Shown piece after piece: positions 26,338 to 35,065 of a stretch of 64,000 bases of DNA (the first letter of the stretch is position 1; every line of letters begins with the position of its first letter). Under the pieces are notes generated by a model, which saw nothing but the letters and a program-made list of their open reading frames with translations, was not told the origin of the DNA and did no database searches. The stretch comes from Yinghuangia elevatio (lineage in GTDB: Bacteria; Actinomycetota; Actinomycetes; Streptomycetales; Streptomycetaceae): positions 62,001 through 126,000 of the forward strand of contig NZ_JBEZFP010000004.1 of assembly GCF_040649515.1 (NCBI RefSeq). The letters are read 5' to 3'. A program made the translations under genes and the position numbers.

Positions 26338-27291
26338 TCAGCGCTGGAAGCGGCCTATCGCGCGGCCCAGTCCGCCCAGCCAGCCCGCCGCGACGTTCAG
26401 GGCGGGCCCGCCCGGCAGACCGGGGACGCGGTCCAGCAGCGGGGCCAGCGCGAGCAGTCCCGGCACGTTGTCGAGGCGCAGGTCGCGCTTGACGAGCAGC
26501 GGCGGCACCGAGCGGCGTCCGGCGGAGGCGTCCAGCAGCAGGGCGGCGGAACTCGCGCGAACCGCGGGGCCGGTGCTCTTCCCGGCCGGGACCGCCCGCA
26601 CCGACCAACCGCCGCCGTCGGCCGCGAAGGCCCAGCCTCCGCCGGGGCCGACGAGTGCGCTCTCGGCGGTCAGGCCGTACCGCGCGGCCAGTGCTCCGGT
26701 GATGTCGGCGAGTGCCAGCAGGCCCGCGTCGACCAGCTCGGCGTCCGCCTCGGGCGCGCCGCACGGGACCAGGTCGGCGGCGTGCACGGCCAGTTCGTAC
26801 GCGATGGCCCCCAACTGCGTCAGCAACGGCACCGGTCCCACCTGTGAGCCCGTGCGGGCCAGCCCTATGCCCTCCCGCTCCACCGCGTCGAAGGCCGCCA
26901 CGAGGCGTGTGCGGCCGTCGTCGAGCGCGGCGAGGAGTTCGGCGGCGGTCGCGTCGCGGTGGGCCTCGACGAGGGCGGCGTTCGCGGTGTCCTGGTCGAG
27001 CGGTTCGGCGTCCGCGGAGCGGGTGCCGCGCGCCTCGGCCAGCAGGCGGGCGAGCAGCGGCTCGTCCGGCCACGACGCCAGGTGCGCGACGACGGCCCGG
27101 CCCGTCCACCCAGGCAGGCGCGACGGCGCGTCGGGGTCGGCCGCGGCGGCGAGGTCGCGGAACGCGTCCCACGCGAGCAGGGCACGGGTGCGCTGCTCGG
27201 CGAGCGGGGCGGACGCTGCGCCGAGCGCGGCACCCTCGGACGCGGGGCCGGGCGGGCCCGCCGGTTCGTACGGCCGTGCGGTCGTGGACAT
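26338..27291 (-). CDS. Maleylpyruvate isomerase-like mycothiol-dependent (DinB-fold) protein
   Basis: About 317 aa. The ATG at 27291 has a better-spaced GGAAAG than the in-frame ATG at 27300. DinB/MDMPI N-terminal features: AWDAFRDLAAAADPDAPSRL, LPGWTGRAVVAHLASWPDE, and a conserved His in AYELAVHAADLV. These proteins are metal- and mycothiol-dependent transferases, usually of unknown substrate. Convergent with DUF3052 and divergent from ahpE. Confidence 0.75.
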   Translation of the reverse strand: MSTTARPYEPAGPPGPASEGAALGAASAPLAEQRTRALLAWDAFRDLAAAADPDAPSRLPGWTGRAVVAHLASWPDEPLLARLLAEARGTRSADAEPLDQDTANAALVEAHRDATAAELLAALDDGRTRLVAAFDAVEREGIGLARTGSQVGPVPLLTQLGAIAYELAVHAADLVPCGAPEADAELVDAGLLALADITGALAARYGLTAESALVGPGGGWAFAADGGGWSVRAVPAGKSTGPAVRASSAALLLDASAGRRSVPPLLVKRDLRLDNVPGLLALAPLLDRVPGLPGGPALNVAAGWLGGLGRAIGRFQR

Positions 27292-27442
27292 GACGAACAT
27301 CTTTCCCGGGACATATCGCTGCCAAGCGGCCGGGCCGAACGCATGCTCGGGCCGGGTGCCAGACTGTGGGCTGTGAAGCCCCGCCCGGGGCGCGACACCG
27401 TCACACCGCAGTCACACCGCAGTTGGTCGAAAGGACGCACCA

Positions 27443-27901
27443 ATGGCCGTCGAGATCGGCAGCAAGGCCCCCGACTTCGAGCTGAAGGACCAGCACGGGA
27501 GCGTCGTCAAGCTCTCGGACTTCCAGGGCAGCAAGAGCGTCGTCCTGCTCTTCTACCCGTTCTCTTTCACCGGTGTGTGCACGGGCGAGCTGTGCGCGCT
27601 GCGGGACGAGCTGCCGACGTTCGTCAACGACGACGTGCAGCTGCTCGCGGTGTCGTGCGACTCGATGTTCACGCAGAAGGTCTTCGCGGAGAAGGAGGGC
27701 CTGGAGTACCCGGTGCTGTCCGACTTCTGGCCGCACGGCGCGGTGGCGCAGGCGTACGGCGTGTTCAACGAGGAGAAGGGGTGCGCGGTCCGCGGCACCT
27801 TCATCATCGACAAGGACGGCGTCGTGCGCTGGAGCGTCGTCAACGCGCTGCCCGACGCGCGCGACCTGAACGAGTACGTCAAGGCGCTCGGCACCCTCTG
27901 A
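27443..27901 (+). CDS. ahpE: AhpE-type 1-Cys peroxiredoxin
   Basis: 152 aa. Catalytic motif FPFSFTGVCTGELC-like: PFSFTGVC with Thr43 and peroxidatic Cys46. LLSDFWPHGAVAQAYGVFNE and VRGTFIIDKDGVVRW follow, very close to M. tuberculosis AhpE, which reduces hydroperoxides and peroxynitrite using mycothiol/mycoredoxin. Unlike the mycobacterial protein it carries extra cysteines (Cys51, one in VSCDS, one in GCAVRG), so a resolving disulfide is possible. Confidence 0.92.
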   Translation: MAVEIGSKAPDFELKDQHGSVVKLSDFQGSKSVVLLFYPFSFTGVCTGELCALRDELPTFVNDDVQLLAVSCDSMFTQKVFAEKEGLEYPVLSDFWPHGAVAQAYGVFNEEKGCAVRGTFIIDKDGVVRWSVVNALPDARDLNEYVKALGTL

Positions 27902-27912
27902 GCCCGGCTACG

Positions 27913-27936
27913 GCGCCGGTCCGAGTGCGCCGGCGC
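27913..27936 (+). terminator. Hairpin after ahpE
   Basis: GCGCCGG / CCGGCGC stem with a 10-base loop 12 bases after the stop. Short, so only moderately convincing. Confidence 0.45.
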
Positions 27937-28098
27937 ACGCCCCTGGAATTCGGGAGATCCCTCGGCTTTGCCGACGACACCTGCCAGATCATGCCGGGGT
28001 CAGGAACTCGTGACTAGGATCGGATCGTTGTCCAGCCGTACACGGCAAATTCCGGAGCACCGCCACCGCGGCGAGCTCCACGATCTTATGGAGGACTC

Positions 28099-28674
28099 GT
28101 GGGAGTCAGCCTGAGCAAGGGCGGCAACGTCTCCCTGACCAAGGAGGCCCCGGGCCTTACGGCCGTCCTGGTCGGCCTGGGCTGGGACGTCCGTACCACC
28201 ACCGGTCAGGACTTCGACCTCGACGCCAGCGCGATTCTGCTCAATGCCGGCGGGAAGACCCTGTCCGACGGGCACTTCGTGTTCTTCAACAACCTCAAGA
28301 GCCCGGACGGCTCCGTCGAGCACACCGGCGACAACCTCACCGGTGAGGGCGAGGGCGACGACGAGGCGATCAAGGTCAGCCTCGCGACCGTCCCCGCCGA
28401 CGTCGAGCGCATCGTGTTCCCGGTGTCGATCTACGACGCCGAGACGCGGCAGCAGTCGTTCGGCCAGGTCCGCAACGCGTTCATCCGCATCGTGAACCAG
28501 GCGGACAACAACGAGCTGGCCCGGTACGACCTCACCGAGGACGCCTCGACCGAGACCGCCATGGTCTTCGGCGAGCTGTACCGCAGCGGTGCCGAGTGGA
28601 AGTTCCGCGCGGTCGGCCAGGGCTACGCGTCGGGTCTGCGCGGCATCGCGCAGGACTTCGGCGTGAACGTCTGA
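28099..28674 (+). CDS. terD: TerD family calcium-binding stress protein (copy 1)
   Basis: 191 aa, GTG at 28099 behind GGAGG. Opens GVSLSKGGNVSLTKEAP; has the TerD acidic Ca-binding loop GDNLTGEGEGDDE, VFPVSIYDAETRQQSFGQVR and the end YASGLRGIAQDFGVNV. TerD proteins are cytosolic or membrane-associated Ca2+ binders linked to resistance to tellurite and other envelope or DNA stress. Single gene with its own terminator. Confidence 0.93.
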   Translation: MGVSLSKGGNVSLTKEAPGLTAVLVGLGWDVRTTTGQDFDLDASAILLNAGGKTLSDGHFVFFNNLKSPDGSVEHTGDNLTGEGEGDDEAIKVSLATVPADVERIVFPVSIYDAETRQQSFGQVRNAFIRIVNQADNNELARYDLTEDASTETAMVFGELYRSGAEWKFRAVGQGYASGLRGIAQDFGVNV

Positions 28675-28691
28675 CGAACAAACGCCTTGAA

Positions 28692-28722
28692 GACGCCCGC
28701 CGGCCCCGAGCCGGCGGGCGTC
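28692..28722 (+). terminator. terD copy 1 terminator
   Basis: Perfect 13-bp stem GACGCCCGCCGGC / GCCGGCGGGCGTC, loop of 5, 17 bases after the stop. Confidence 0.85.
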
Positions 28723-28848
28723 GCGCGTTCTCGCGCGTTCTCGGGCGCATTCCAGAGGGATATCCCTTGAAGCTCATCAGGGGTCGAGACGCGGCATACC
28801 ACTGCTGACTACGCTTCGACCGGGGACTATGCGAAGCAGGAGGAATTC

Positions 28849-29427
28849 ATGGGGGTCACCCTCGCCAAGGGCGGCAATGTCTCGCTCACCAAGGCCGCTC
28901 CGAACCTGACCACCGTGCTGGTGGGTCTGGGCTGGGACGCGCGGGCCACCACGGGCGCGTCGTTCGACCTGGACGCCAGCGCCCTGCTGTGCGGCGCGGC
29001 GGGCAAGGTGCTGGGCGACGACTACTTCGTCTTCTACAACAACCTGAAGAGCCCCGAGGGTTCGGTCGAGCACACCGGCGACAACCTGACCGGTGAGGGT
29101 GAGGGCGACGACGAGGTCCTCATGGTCGACCTCACGCTCGTACCGCAGACGGTCGAGAAGGTCGTCTTCCCGGTGTCGATCTACGACGCCGAGACACGGG
29201 GCCAGACGTTCGGACAGGTCCGCAACGCCTACATCCGCATCGTGAACCAGGCGGACGGAAACGAGCTTGCGCGCTACGACTTGACCGAGGATGCGTCAAG
29301 CGAGACGGCCATGATCTTTGGAGAACTTTACCGTTACCAGGGGGAGTGGAAGTTCCGCGCAGTAGGCCAGGGGTACGCTTCGGGGCTGCGGGGCATCGCC
29401 CTGGACTTCGGGGTCAGCGTGCAGTGA
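28849..29427 (+). CDS. terD: TerD family calcium-binding stress protein (copy 2)
   Basis: 192 aa, ATG at 28849 behind AGGAGG. Very similar to the preceding copy along its whole length, with identical acidic loop GDNLTGEGEGDDE, and differs mainly in residues 40-60 and around the loop. Evidently an old tandem duplication. It has separate leader and terminator, so the two copies can be regulated independently. Confidence 0.93.
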   Translation: MGVTLAKGGNVSLTKAAPNLTTVLVGLGWDARATTGASFDLDASALLCGAAGKVLGDDYFVFYNNLKSPEGSVEHTGDNLTGEGEGDDEVLMVDLTLVPQTVEKVVFPVSIYDAETRGQTFGQVRNAYIRIVNQADGNELARYDLTEDASSETAMIFGELYRYQGEWKFRAVGQGYASGLRGIALDFGVSVQ

Positions 29428-29438
29428 TCGGTCCGGTC

Positions 29439-29477
29439 GAGGGTCGGTTGCCACGGTGACCGGCCCTCTGCTGTTTT
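29439..29477 (+). terminator. terD copy 2 terminator
   Basis: GAGGGTCGGT / ACCGGCCCTC stem (one mismatch, loop 10) followed by tgctgtttt, a short T-run. Confidence 0.75.
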
Positions 29478-29549
29478 CGGGCCCGAAGCCCGCACCCTCG
29501 TAATCGCTCGGAAGTCTGGACTCTGGACTAGGAAAGGGACTCCTGCCCC

Positions 29550-30725
29550 GTGTTGCTCCGTACCTTCGGCTGGTCCTTCGCCGTCACCGGCGTCGGCCTG
29601 GCACTGGCCTTCATTCTTTGGGGGTGGGAGGGCTTCGCGGTCGTCGCGATCCTGTCCATCCTGGAGATCTCCCTGTCCTTCGACAACGCGGTGGTCAACG
29701 CCAGCGTGCTGGCGAAGATGAACGCGTTCTGGCAGAAGATCTTCCTCACCATCGGCATTCTGATCGCCGTATTCGGCATGCGCCTGGTCTTCCCGCTGCT
29801 CATCGTCGGCATCACGGCGAAGCTGGGACCGATCGAGACGATCGACCTGGCGATCAACGACAAGGACGAATACGAGCGCCTGGTCACCGCGGCGCACCCG
29901 TCCATCGCGGCGTTCGGCGGCATCTTCCTTTTGATGATCTTCCTCGACTTCATTTTCGAGGACCGCGAGCACAAGTGGCTCGCGTGGCTGGAGAAGCCGC
30001 TCGCCCGGCTCGGCAAGCTCGACGTCCTCTCCGTCCTGGTGGCGCTCAGCGCGCTGCTGGTCGTCGCGACGACGTACGGCGCGGAAGCGCTCGTCGGGGA
30101 CCACGAAACGGCCGACAAGACCGCCACAGTCCTCATCTCCGGTCTTCTGGGACTGATCACCTATCTTGTCGTCGGCGGCTTGTCCGACCACTTCGAGAAC
30201 AAACTCGAAGAGGACGACGAGGACGCGGCCGAGGACGACGAGAAGGCCGAAAAGGCGGAAGAGGGCGGCGGAGCCACCAAGAACGGCGGCAACCGCGAAC
30301 TCGTCGGACTCGCCGGCAAGGCGGCCTTCTTCCTGTTCCTCTACCTGGAAGTCCTCGACGCGTCGTTCTCGTTCGACGGCGTCATCGGTGCCTTCGCCAT
30401 CACCAACGACATCTTCGAGATGGCACTCGGCCTCGGCATCGGCGCGATGTACGTCCGGTCGCTGACCGTGTACCTCGTCCGCAAGGGCACCCTCGACGAC
30501 TACGTCTACCTGGAGCACGGCGCGCACTACGCGATCGGCGCGCTGGCGATCATCCTGCTGGTCACCATCGGCCAGCACATCAACGAGGTGGTCACCGGCG
30601 TCATCGGGGTCGCGCTGATCGCCCTGGCGTTCTGGTCATCGGTGGTGCGCAACCGTCGGATCGGCCACGAACCGGGAAAAAATAACGGGCAGGGCTCCGA
30701 ATCGGAAGTCGAGGCGAAGGTCTGA
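29550..30725 (+). CDS. DUF475 (TerC-related) integral membrane protein
   Basis: 391 aa, GTG at 29550. Eight or nine hydrophobic segments with acidic residues inside them: ILSILEISLSFDNAVVNASV near the start and LYLEVLDASFSFDGVIGAFA in the second half, the two paired NAV/DGV motifs of the TerC/DUF475 superfamily. An acidic cytoplasmic loop (KLEEDDEDAAEDDEKAEK) lies between the halves. TerC-type proteins are proposed partners of TerD in metal (Mn/Ca) homeostasis and envelope stress. Confidence 0.88.
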   Translation: MLLRTFGWSFAVTGVGLALAFILWGWEGFAVVAILSILEISLSFDNAVVNASVLAKMNAFWQKIFLTIGILIAVFGMRLVFPLLIVGITAKLGPIETIDLAINDKDEYERLVTAAHPSIAAFGGIFLLMIFLDFIFEDREHKWLAWLEKPLARLGKLDVLSVLVALSALLVVATTYGAEALVGDHETADKTATVLISGLLGLITYLVVGGLSDHFENKLEEDDEDAAEDDEKAEKAEEGGGATKNGGNRELVGLAGKAAFFLFLYLEVLDASFSFDGVIGAFAITNDIFEMALGLGIGAMYVRSLTVYLVRKGTLDDYVYLEHGAHYAIGALAIILLVTIGQHINEVVTGVIGVALIALAFWSSVVRNRRIGHEPGKNNGQGSESEVEAKV

Positions 30726-30888
30726 CAACCGCTCGTCGGACCTTCGGGACCTGACAGCCGGGTCCGCCGAAACGTTCGGTCGGACAGTCCGGAGAGGGTC
30801 CTGCCCGGGCCCTGAAGCTCCGACCCGCGGGCCCTGACCCGGGGCCCGGACCGTACGCGGCCCGTCCCCGGCGCCCGGTCCCGGGAAG

Positions 30889-30936
30889 GCCGTACCGCAC
30901 GCGCAGCCACACGGCGCGTGCGGTACGGCTATTTTT
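30889..30936 (+). terminator. DUF475 gene terminator with T-run
   Basis: Perfect 16-bp stem GCCGTACCGCACGCGC / GCGCGTGCGGTACGGC, loop of 9, followed by attttt. A canonical intrinsic terminator, unusual in this window for its T-run. Confidence 0.93.
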
Positions 30937-30986
30937 GTGGCTACACCGTCACTGCACGCGGTGGGTCGCACGGCGGGGAGGGCGCA

Positions 30987-31673
30987 ATGCCGTTGTTCGG
31001 TCGGCAACAGGGGCTGGTCGGTGAGACCGACACCGGCAGCCACAAGGTCACGCTGACGCGGAGTTCGCCGGAGGTGTCGCTGACCCGGCAGGGCTCCGCG
31101 ACCGGGACGCTGCGCGTCAACCTGCACTGGAACCAGTTCTACGAGGAGCCGCCGGCGAAACCGCGCGGCGGGCTCTTCCGCCCGCTACAGGTCGACGCAC
31201 CGCCGCTGCCGCAGAAGATCGACCTGGACCTCGGCTGCATGTGGGAACTGTCGGACGGCTCCAAGGGCGTCGTCCAGGCGCTGGGCAACCTCTACGGGGA
31301 CTTCAACCAGGCTCCGTACGTGCGCCTCGACCACGACGACCGCACCGGGTCGGCGTCGGGCGAGACGATGTTCATCAACCTCGACCAGACCAGGCTGCTC
31401 AAGCGGCTGCTGATCTTCGTCTACATCTACGACGGCACCCCGGCGTTCGACCAGGCGAACGGCGTCGTCAGCCTGTTCCCGAACGCGGGCCGCCCCATCG
31501 AGGTGCGCCTCGACGACCGCTCGGCGGGCGCGCGGACGTGCGCGGTGGCGCTGCTGGAGAACCACGGCGACGACATGACCGTGCGCCGCGTGGTGCGCTA
31601 CATCGACGGCTTCCAGGCCGAGTTGGACCGCGCGTTCGGCTGGGGCCTGGTCTGGGCGCGCGGCTACAAGTAG
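30987..31673 (+). CDS. TerA-like tellurium resistance protein
   Basis: 228 aa, ATG at 30987 behind GGGAGG. KVTLTRSSPEVSLTRQGSA, then LRVNLHWNQFYEE, KIDLDLGCMWELSDGSKGVV and LLKRLLIFVYIYDGTPAF match the TerA/TerD superfamily (stress response beta-sandwich). Residues 53-70 are a basic Pro-rich insert. It is the last plus-strand gene of the terD-terD-DUF475 run, behind a terminator, so separately transcribed. Confidence 0.83.
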   Translation: MPLFGRQQGLVGETDTGSHKVTLTRSSPEVSLTRQGSATGTLRVNLHWNQFYEEPPAKPRGGLFRPLQVDAPPLPQKIDLDLGCMWELSDGSKGVVQALGNLYGDFNQAPYVRLDHDDRTGSASGETMFINLDQTRLLKRLLIFVYIYDGTPAFDQANGVVSLFPNAGRPIEVRLDDRSAGARTCAVALLENHGDDMTVRRVVRYIDGFQAELDRAFGWGLVWARGYK

Positions 31674-31778
31674 GGCGTGCCGCGCGAGCGGCGGCTTGGT
31701 CGAGTGCGCGTCTCCGCGGGCGGTGCGCGCTGGGAGGCGCGTCGACGTGGGTCCAACGCGGTGTCGGTCCAACGCGGG

Positions 31779-33242
31779 TTACTGGAACTGCGGGCCTTGG
31801 GGCGGGGAGTTGAGCCACTGGGTCTGCGGGGGGTGACCGGCCGGGCCTGCCGGCGGTTGGATGTGGCCCTGGGGCGCGTGCCCTTGGCCCGGGTGCGGCT
31901 GCATCTGGTGGTGCTGCCCCTGGTACGGCTGGTGCCCGGGGCCGGAGCCCGGAGCGGACCCGGGGCCGGAGCCCGGCTGGGAACCGCCGAAGTGTTGGGC
32001 GGCTGCACCGACCGCGTACTGCGGACCGCCCTGCGGCATCCGCATGATCCCGGGCGGCGTCGACAAGGCGGCCCCCGGCGTGCTGCCGGCCCCCGGCCCG
32101 CTCGCACCGGGCGGTGTGCCCAGTGTGGGCGGCGGCGGTACGTGCGCACCCTGCGACGGCGTCTGCGGGAAGCCGGAGCCGCCCACGGGCGTGTGCGGGC
32201 CGGGCGGCGGGGGGATGGGCGCCCCGCCGTACGGCGTCTGGGGGCCCGTGGCGCCCGCGGACGCACCACCGGGGGTGGCCGGGGCACCCGCGCCCGGTCG
32301 GCCGGGTGACGCGGGCAGCGGCGGCGGATCGTGCGGCAGCGACGCGGGCATCAGCGCGGTCGGGGCGAGGTCGGACGGCGGCGTCGGGGCACCCGGCCGA
32401 CCGGACCCGGGCCCGGACGCGCCCGGCCCGGCGGCACCGGGTCGCACGGCGGCAGGGCCGGCCGGAGCCGGCGTCGGGGACGGCGCAGACGGGGTGTTCG
32501 GGCCTGCCGTGGTCGGGGCCGGAGTGGGCCACGACGACGCGGCAGGCGCACTCTGCGGCGTCTGCGCGGGCGTTTGAGCGGGCGCCTGCGCGGGCGTCCG
32601 AGGGGGTGTCTGCGATTGCGCCGGCGCCGGCGTGGCGGCGGGAGCGGACGCAGGCGAACGCCCCGGCGTCGATGCCGCGGGAACGGCCGCGGGCGGCTCC
32701 GGCTCGTCGTCGTCATCGACGTTGATGCCGTAGTCGGTCGCGAGGGCCGCGAGCCCGGCGTCGTACCCCTGGCCGATCGCGCGGAACTTCCACTGGTCGT
32801 TGCGCAGGTAGATCTCGCCGAACACGAACGCCGTCTCGGTCGTGGCGCCCGCGATCGGGAAGTTGAGCAACTCGCGCCCGCCCGCCGCGTCGAAGACCCG
32901 CAGGATCAGGCCCGGCACCGCGCTCACGCGTCCGCCGTCCGCGGAACCGGCGACCACGACACGCGTGATGCCCGCCTCCAGCCCCTTCACGTCCACCCGG
33001 AAGGCGTCCGAGCACCCGGACGGCGCCACGATCTTGTCCCCGTGCACAACCGCGCCCGAAGGGTGCGTGGGCTGGTTGTAGAACACGAAGTCGGCGTCGC
33101 TGCGCACGCGCCCGTCGTCGCCGAGCAGCAGCGCCGAGCAGTCGATGTCCGGAACCCCCGGACCGGTACGCCATTCCAGGACGACCCGGACCGAGTCCGC
33201 GCCCAGGACCGTGTTCGCGCCCTTGGTCATCACCTGCGTCAT
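31779..33242 (-). CDS. TerD domain protein with long Pro/Gly/Gln-rich tail
   Basis: 487 aa from the ATG at 33242. Residues 1-185 form a TerD domain (MTQVMTKGANTVLGADSVR, ALLLGDDGRVRSDADFVFYN, WKFRAIGQGYDAGLAALATD). The acidic loop of the short TerDs is replaced by GDKIVAPSGCSDAFRVD, so calcium binding may be altered. After an acidic DDDDEPEPP hinge come about 300 residues almost entirely of Pro, Ala, Gly, Ser, Thr, then Gln/His toward the end (HQPYQGQHHQMQPHPGQG). The tail looks disordered. It is encoded opposite to the other ter genes and divergent from the HpcH operon. Confidence 0.88.
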   Translation of the reverse strand: MTQVMTKGANTVLGADSVRVVLEWRTGPGVPDIDCSALLLGDDGRVRSDADFVFYNQPTHPSGAVVHGDKIVAPSGCSDAFRVDVKGLEAGITRVVVAGSADGGRVSAVPGLILRVFDAAGGRELLNFPIAGATTETAFVFGEIYLRNDQWKFRAIGQGYDAGLAALATDYGINVDDDDEPEPPAAVPAASTPGRSPASAPAATPAPAQSQTPPRTPAQAPAQTPAQTPQSAPAASSWPTPAPTTAGPNTPSAPSPTPAPAGPAAVRPGAAGPGASGPGSGRPGAPTPPSDLAPTALMPASLPHDPPPLPASPGRPGAGAPATPGGASAGATGPQTPYGGAPIPPPPGPHTPVGGSGFPQTPSQGAHVPPPPTLGTPPGASGPGAGSTPGAALSTPPGIMRMPQGGPQYAVGAAAQHFGGSQPGSGPGSAPGSGPGHQPYQGQHHQMQPHPGQGHAPQGHIQPPAGPAGHPPQTQWLNSPPQGPQFQ

Positions 33243-33676
33243 GCGCCCATCCTGCCCGCTTCCGTACCCCGTACTCAACGCGGGCGACGCGGCGCGGCGC
33301 CGGGGAACCGGAAGGGCGGGGTCGTCCGTTATCCGGAATGCGCGGCCTGATCTGTGCCGGTGTTACAGGCGTTTCCGGGCCGCTACGTTGTGTGACCGCG
33401 GGAACCGGTGTGTACTCCCGTCAGGCATTTCCCCTCAGGGATGGACGAAGGCCCTCCGGATCGGACCGTGTGTGTCACCTCTGTGACAAGCCCGTGAACG
33501 TCTGACGCATGCGCCCGGGAGATCTTCTGTCATTTTGCTTTTCAGTTACCGTATGTGTGCCTGCCGGGATTCCCGGTTGGGCGCGACCGCGCCAAGGGGC
33601 GCGAAACATGTCCCGCAACCGCAGACGCGCGTGGGGGACGCGCCCGTCCGGATACCCGACAGCAAGGGGGAACAAG
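33243..33676. promoter_or_regulatory. Divergent control region between long terD and Ter biosynthetic operon
   Basis: 434 bases with no supported gene. It contains the inverted repeat TGTCAC-CTCT-GTGACA (33473-33488), a candidate operator lying about 190 bases before the HpcH gene. A relatively AT-rich stretch (tcattttgcttttcagttac, 33531-33550) lies further down and is a likely promoter zone. Confidence 0.5.
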
Positions 33677-35065
33677 ATGCGCCACTTCGCCTTCCTGGAC
33701 GACCGGGAGTTGAAGCACCTGTTCCACCGACCGCCGCAGGAGTTCGGCCGCGATTCGGAACCGGCCGTGCTGGCTGCGGCGCTCGGCGCCACCCTCTACA
33801 GCCCCGCCACCCGTACGACCCTTGCCGCCGACATCGCCAAGCAGGCGGCGCGCGGCGTCACGTCCATGGTGTTGTGCCTCGAGGACGCCATCGACGACCG
33901 CGACGTCGAGATGGGTGAGCACAACCTCGTCGCGCAGCTCACCGAGCACGCGGAGTCCGGGGCCAAGGGGCCGATGCTCTTCGTCCGGGTACGCGCACCC
34001 GAGCAGATCACCGACCTCACCGAGCGCCTGGGGCCGTCCCTGTCCGCCCTGACGGGCTTTGTCATGCCCAAGTTCGAGCCGGACAGCGGTGCGCGCTACC
34101 TCAAGGCCCTGGTGGAGGCGAGCCTGGACAGCGGGCGGCGCCTGCTGGGCATGCCGGTGCTTGAGTCGCCGTGCATCGCGTACCTGGAGTACCGCCAGCG
34201 CATGCTGACCGAACTGTCGACGCTGATCCAGGCGCACCGCGAGCACATCCTCGCGGTGCGGATAGGCGCCACGGATTTCGCGTCGGCGTACGCGCTGCGC
34301 CGCTCGCGCGACCTTACCGCCTACGACGTGCACCTGGTCGCGGGCCTCATCGCCGACATCGTCAACGTCTTCGGCCGCTCCGACGGCACCGGCTTCGTGA
34401 TCTCCGGACCGGTGTGGGAGTACTTCCCGCAGGGCGAGCGGCTCTTCAAGCCGCAGCTGCGCCGGTCGCCGTTCGCGGAGGCCGAGGACCCGGACGAGGC
34501 GGTCGCGCTGCGCTCGCGCCTGATCTCGGCGGACCTCGACGGCCTGATCCGCGAGCTGGAACTCGACAAGGCCAACGGCCTGCTTGGAAAAACCGCGATC
34601 CACCCGAGCCACGTGGCGGTCATCCACGCGATGTCGGTGGTGACGCACGAGGAGTTCAGCGACGCGTCGGACATCCTGGCGGAGAGTGCGTCGGGCGGCG
34701 GCGTGCTGCGGTCGGCGTACACGAACAAGATGAACGAGGTGAAGCCGCACCGCGCGTGGGCCGAGGCCGTCATGCGGCGTGCCGGGGCGTTCGGGGTGGC
34801 CGCGGAAGAGCTCAGCTTCGTCGACCTGCTGGCGGCGACGGCGAACGCGCAGGCGGGGTGGACGCAGACGACCCTCGACGACGCGTCGGCGCAGGGTCCG
34901 GTGCGGGCGGTCGTGGCGCCGCGGTACCGCGACGACCCCAACCGCGCGGATCCGGACCACGGTGACCTGGGCAGCGCCAACACGAGCCATGGCACCGCGG
35001 GCCGCGCCAACATGAGCCGTGACGAAACGAACCAGGGTGATCTGGACGGGAGCGGACCGGCGTGA
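33677..35065 (+). CDS. HpcH/HpaI aldolase/citrate lyase family protein of Ter module
   Basis: 462 aa, ATG at 33677 behind GGGGG. Aldolase barrel related to CitE: SMVLCLEDAIDDRDVEMGE, FVRVRAPEQI, FVMPKFEPDSG, LLGMPVLESPCIAYLEYRQR and ILAVRIGATDFASAYALRR, with the acid and Arg residues that bind Mg2+ and a keto acid. KTAIHPSHVAVIHAMSVV is the typical closing segment. The last 60 residues are polar repeats. It is the first gene of a four-gene run in which every junction overlaps (GTGA, ATGA, GTGA), so the products are made together. It is predicted to be part of the Ter-linked pathway for a nucleoside-like metabolite. Confidence 0.87.
   Translation: MRHFAFLDDRELKHLFHRPPQEFGRDSEPAVLAAALGATLYSPATRTTLAADIAKQAARGVTSMVLCLEDAIDDRDVEMGEHNLVAQLTEHAESGAKGPMLFVRVRAPEQITDLTERLGPSLSALTGFVMPKFEPDSGARYLKALVEASLDSGRRLLGMPVLESPCIAYLEYRQRMLTELSTLIQAHREHILAVRIGATDFASAYALRRSRDLTAYDVHLVAGLIADIVNVFGRSDGTGFVISGPVWEYFPQGERLFKPQLRRSPFAEAEDPDEAVALRSRLISADLDGLIRELELDKANGLLGKTAIHPSHVAVIHAMSVVTHEEFSDASDILAESASGGGVLRSAYTNKMNEVKPHRAWAEAVMRRAGAFGVAAEELSFVDLLAATANAQAGWTQTTLDDASAQGPVRAVVAPRYRDDPNRADPDHGDLGSANTSHGTAGRANMSRDETNQGDLDGSGPA

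Noticed and set aside
32331..33350. Plus-strand Arg/Gly-rich frames opposite the long TerD tail
   Set aside because: The tail's Pro codons read as Gly/Arg on the other strand; no ribosome site or family.
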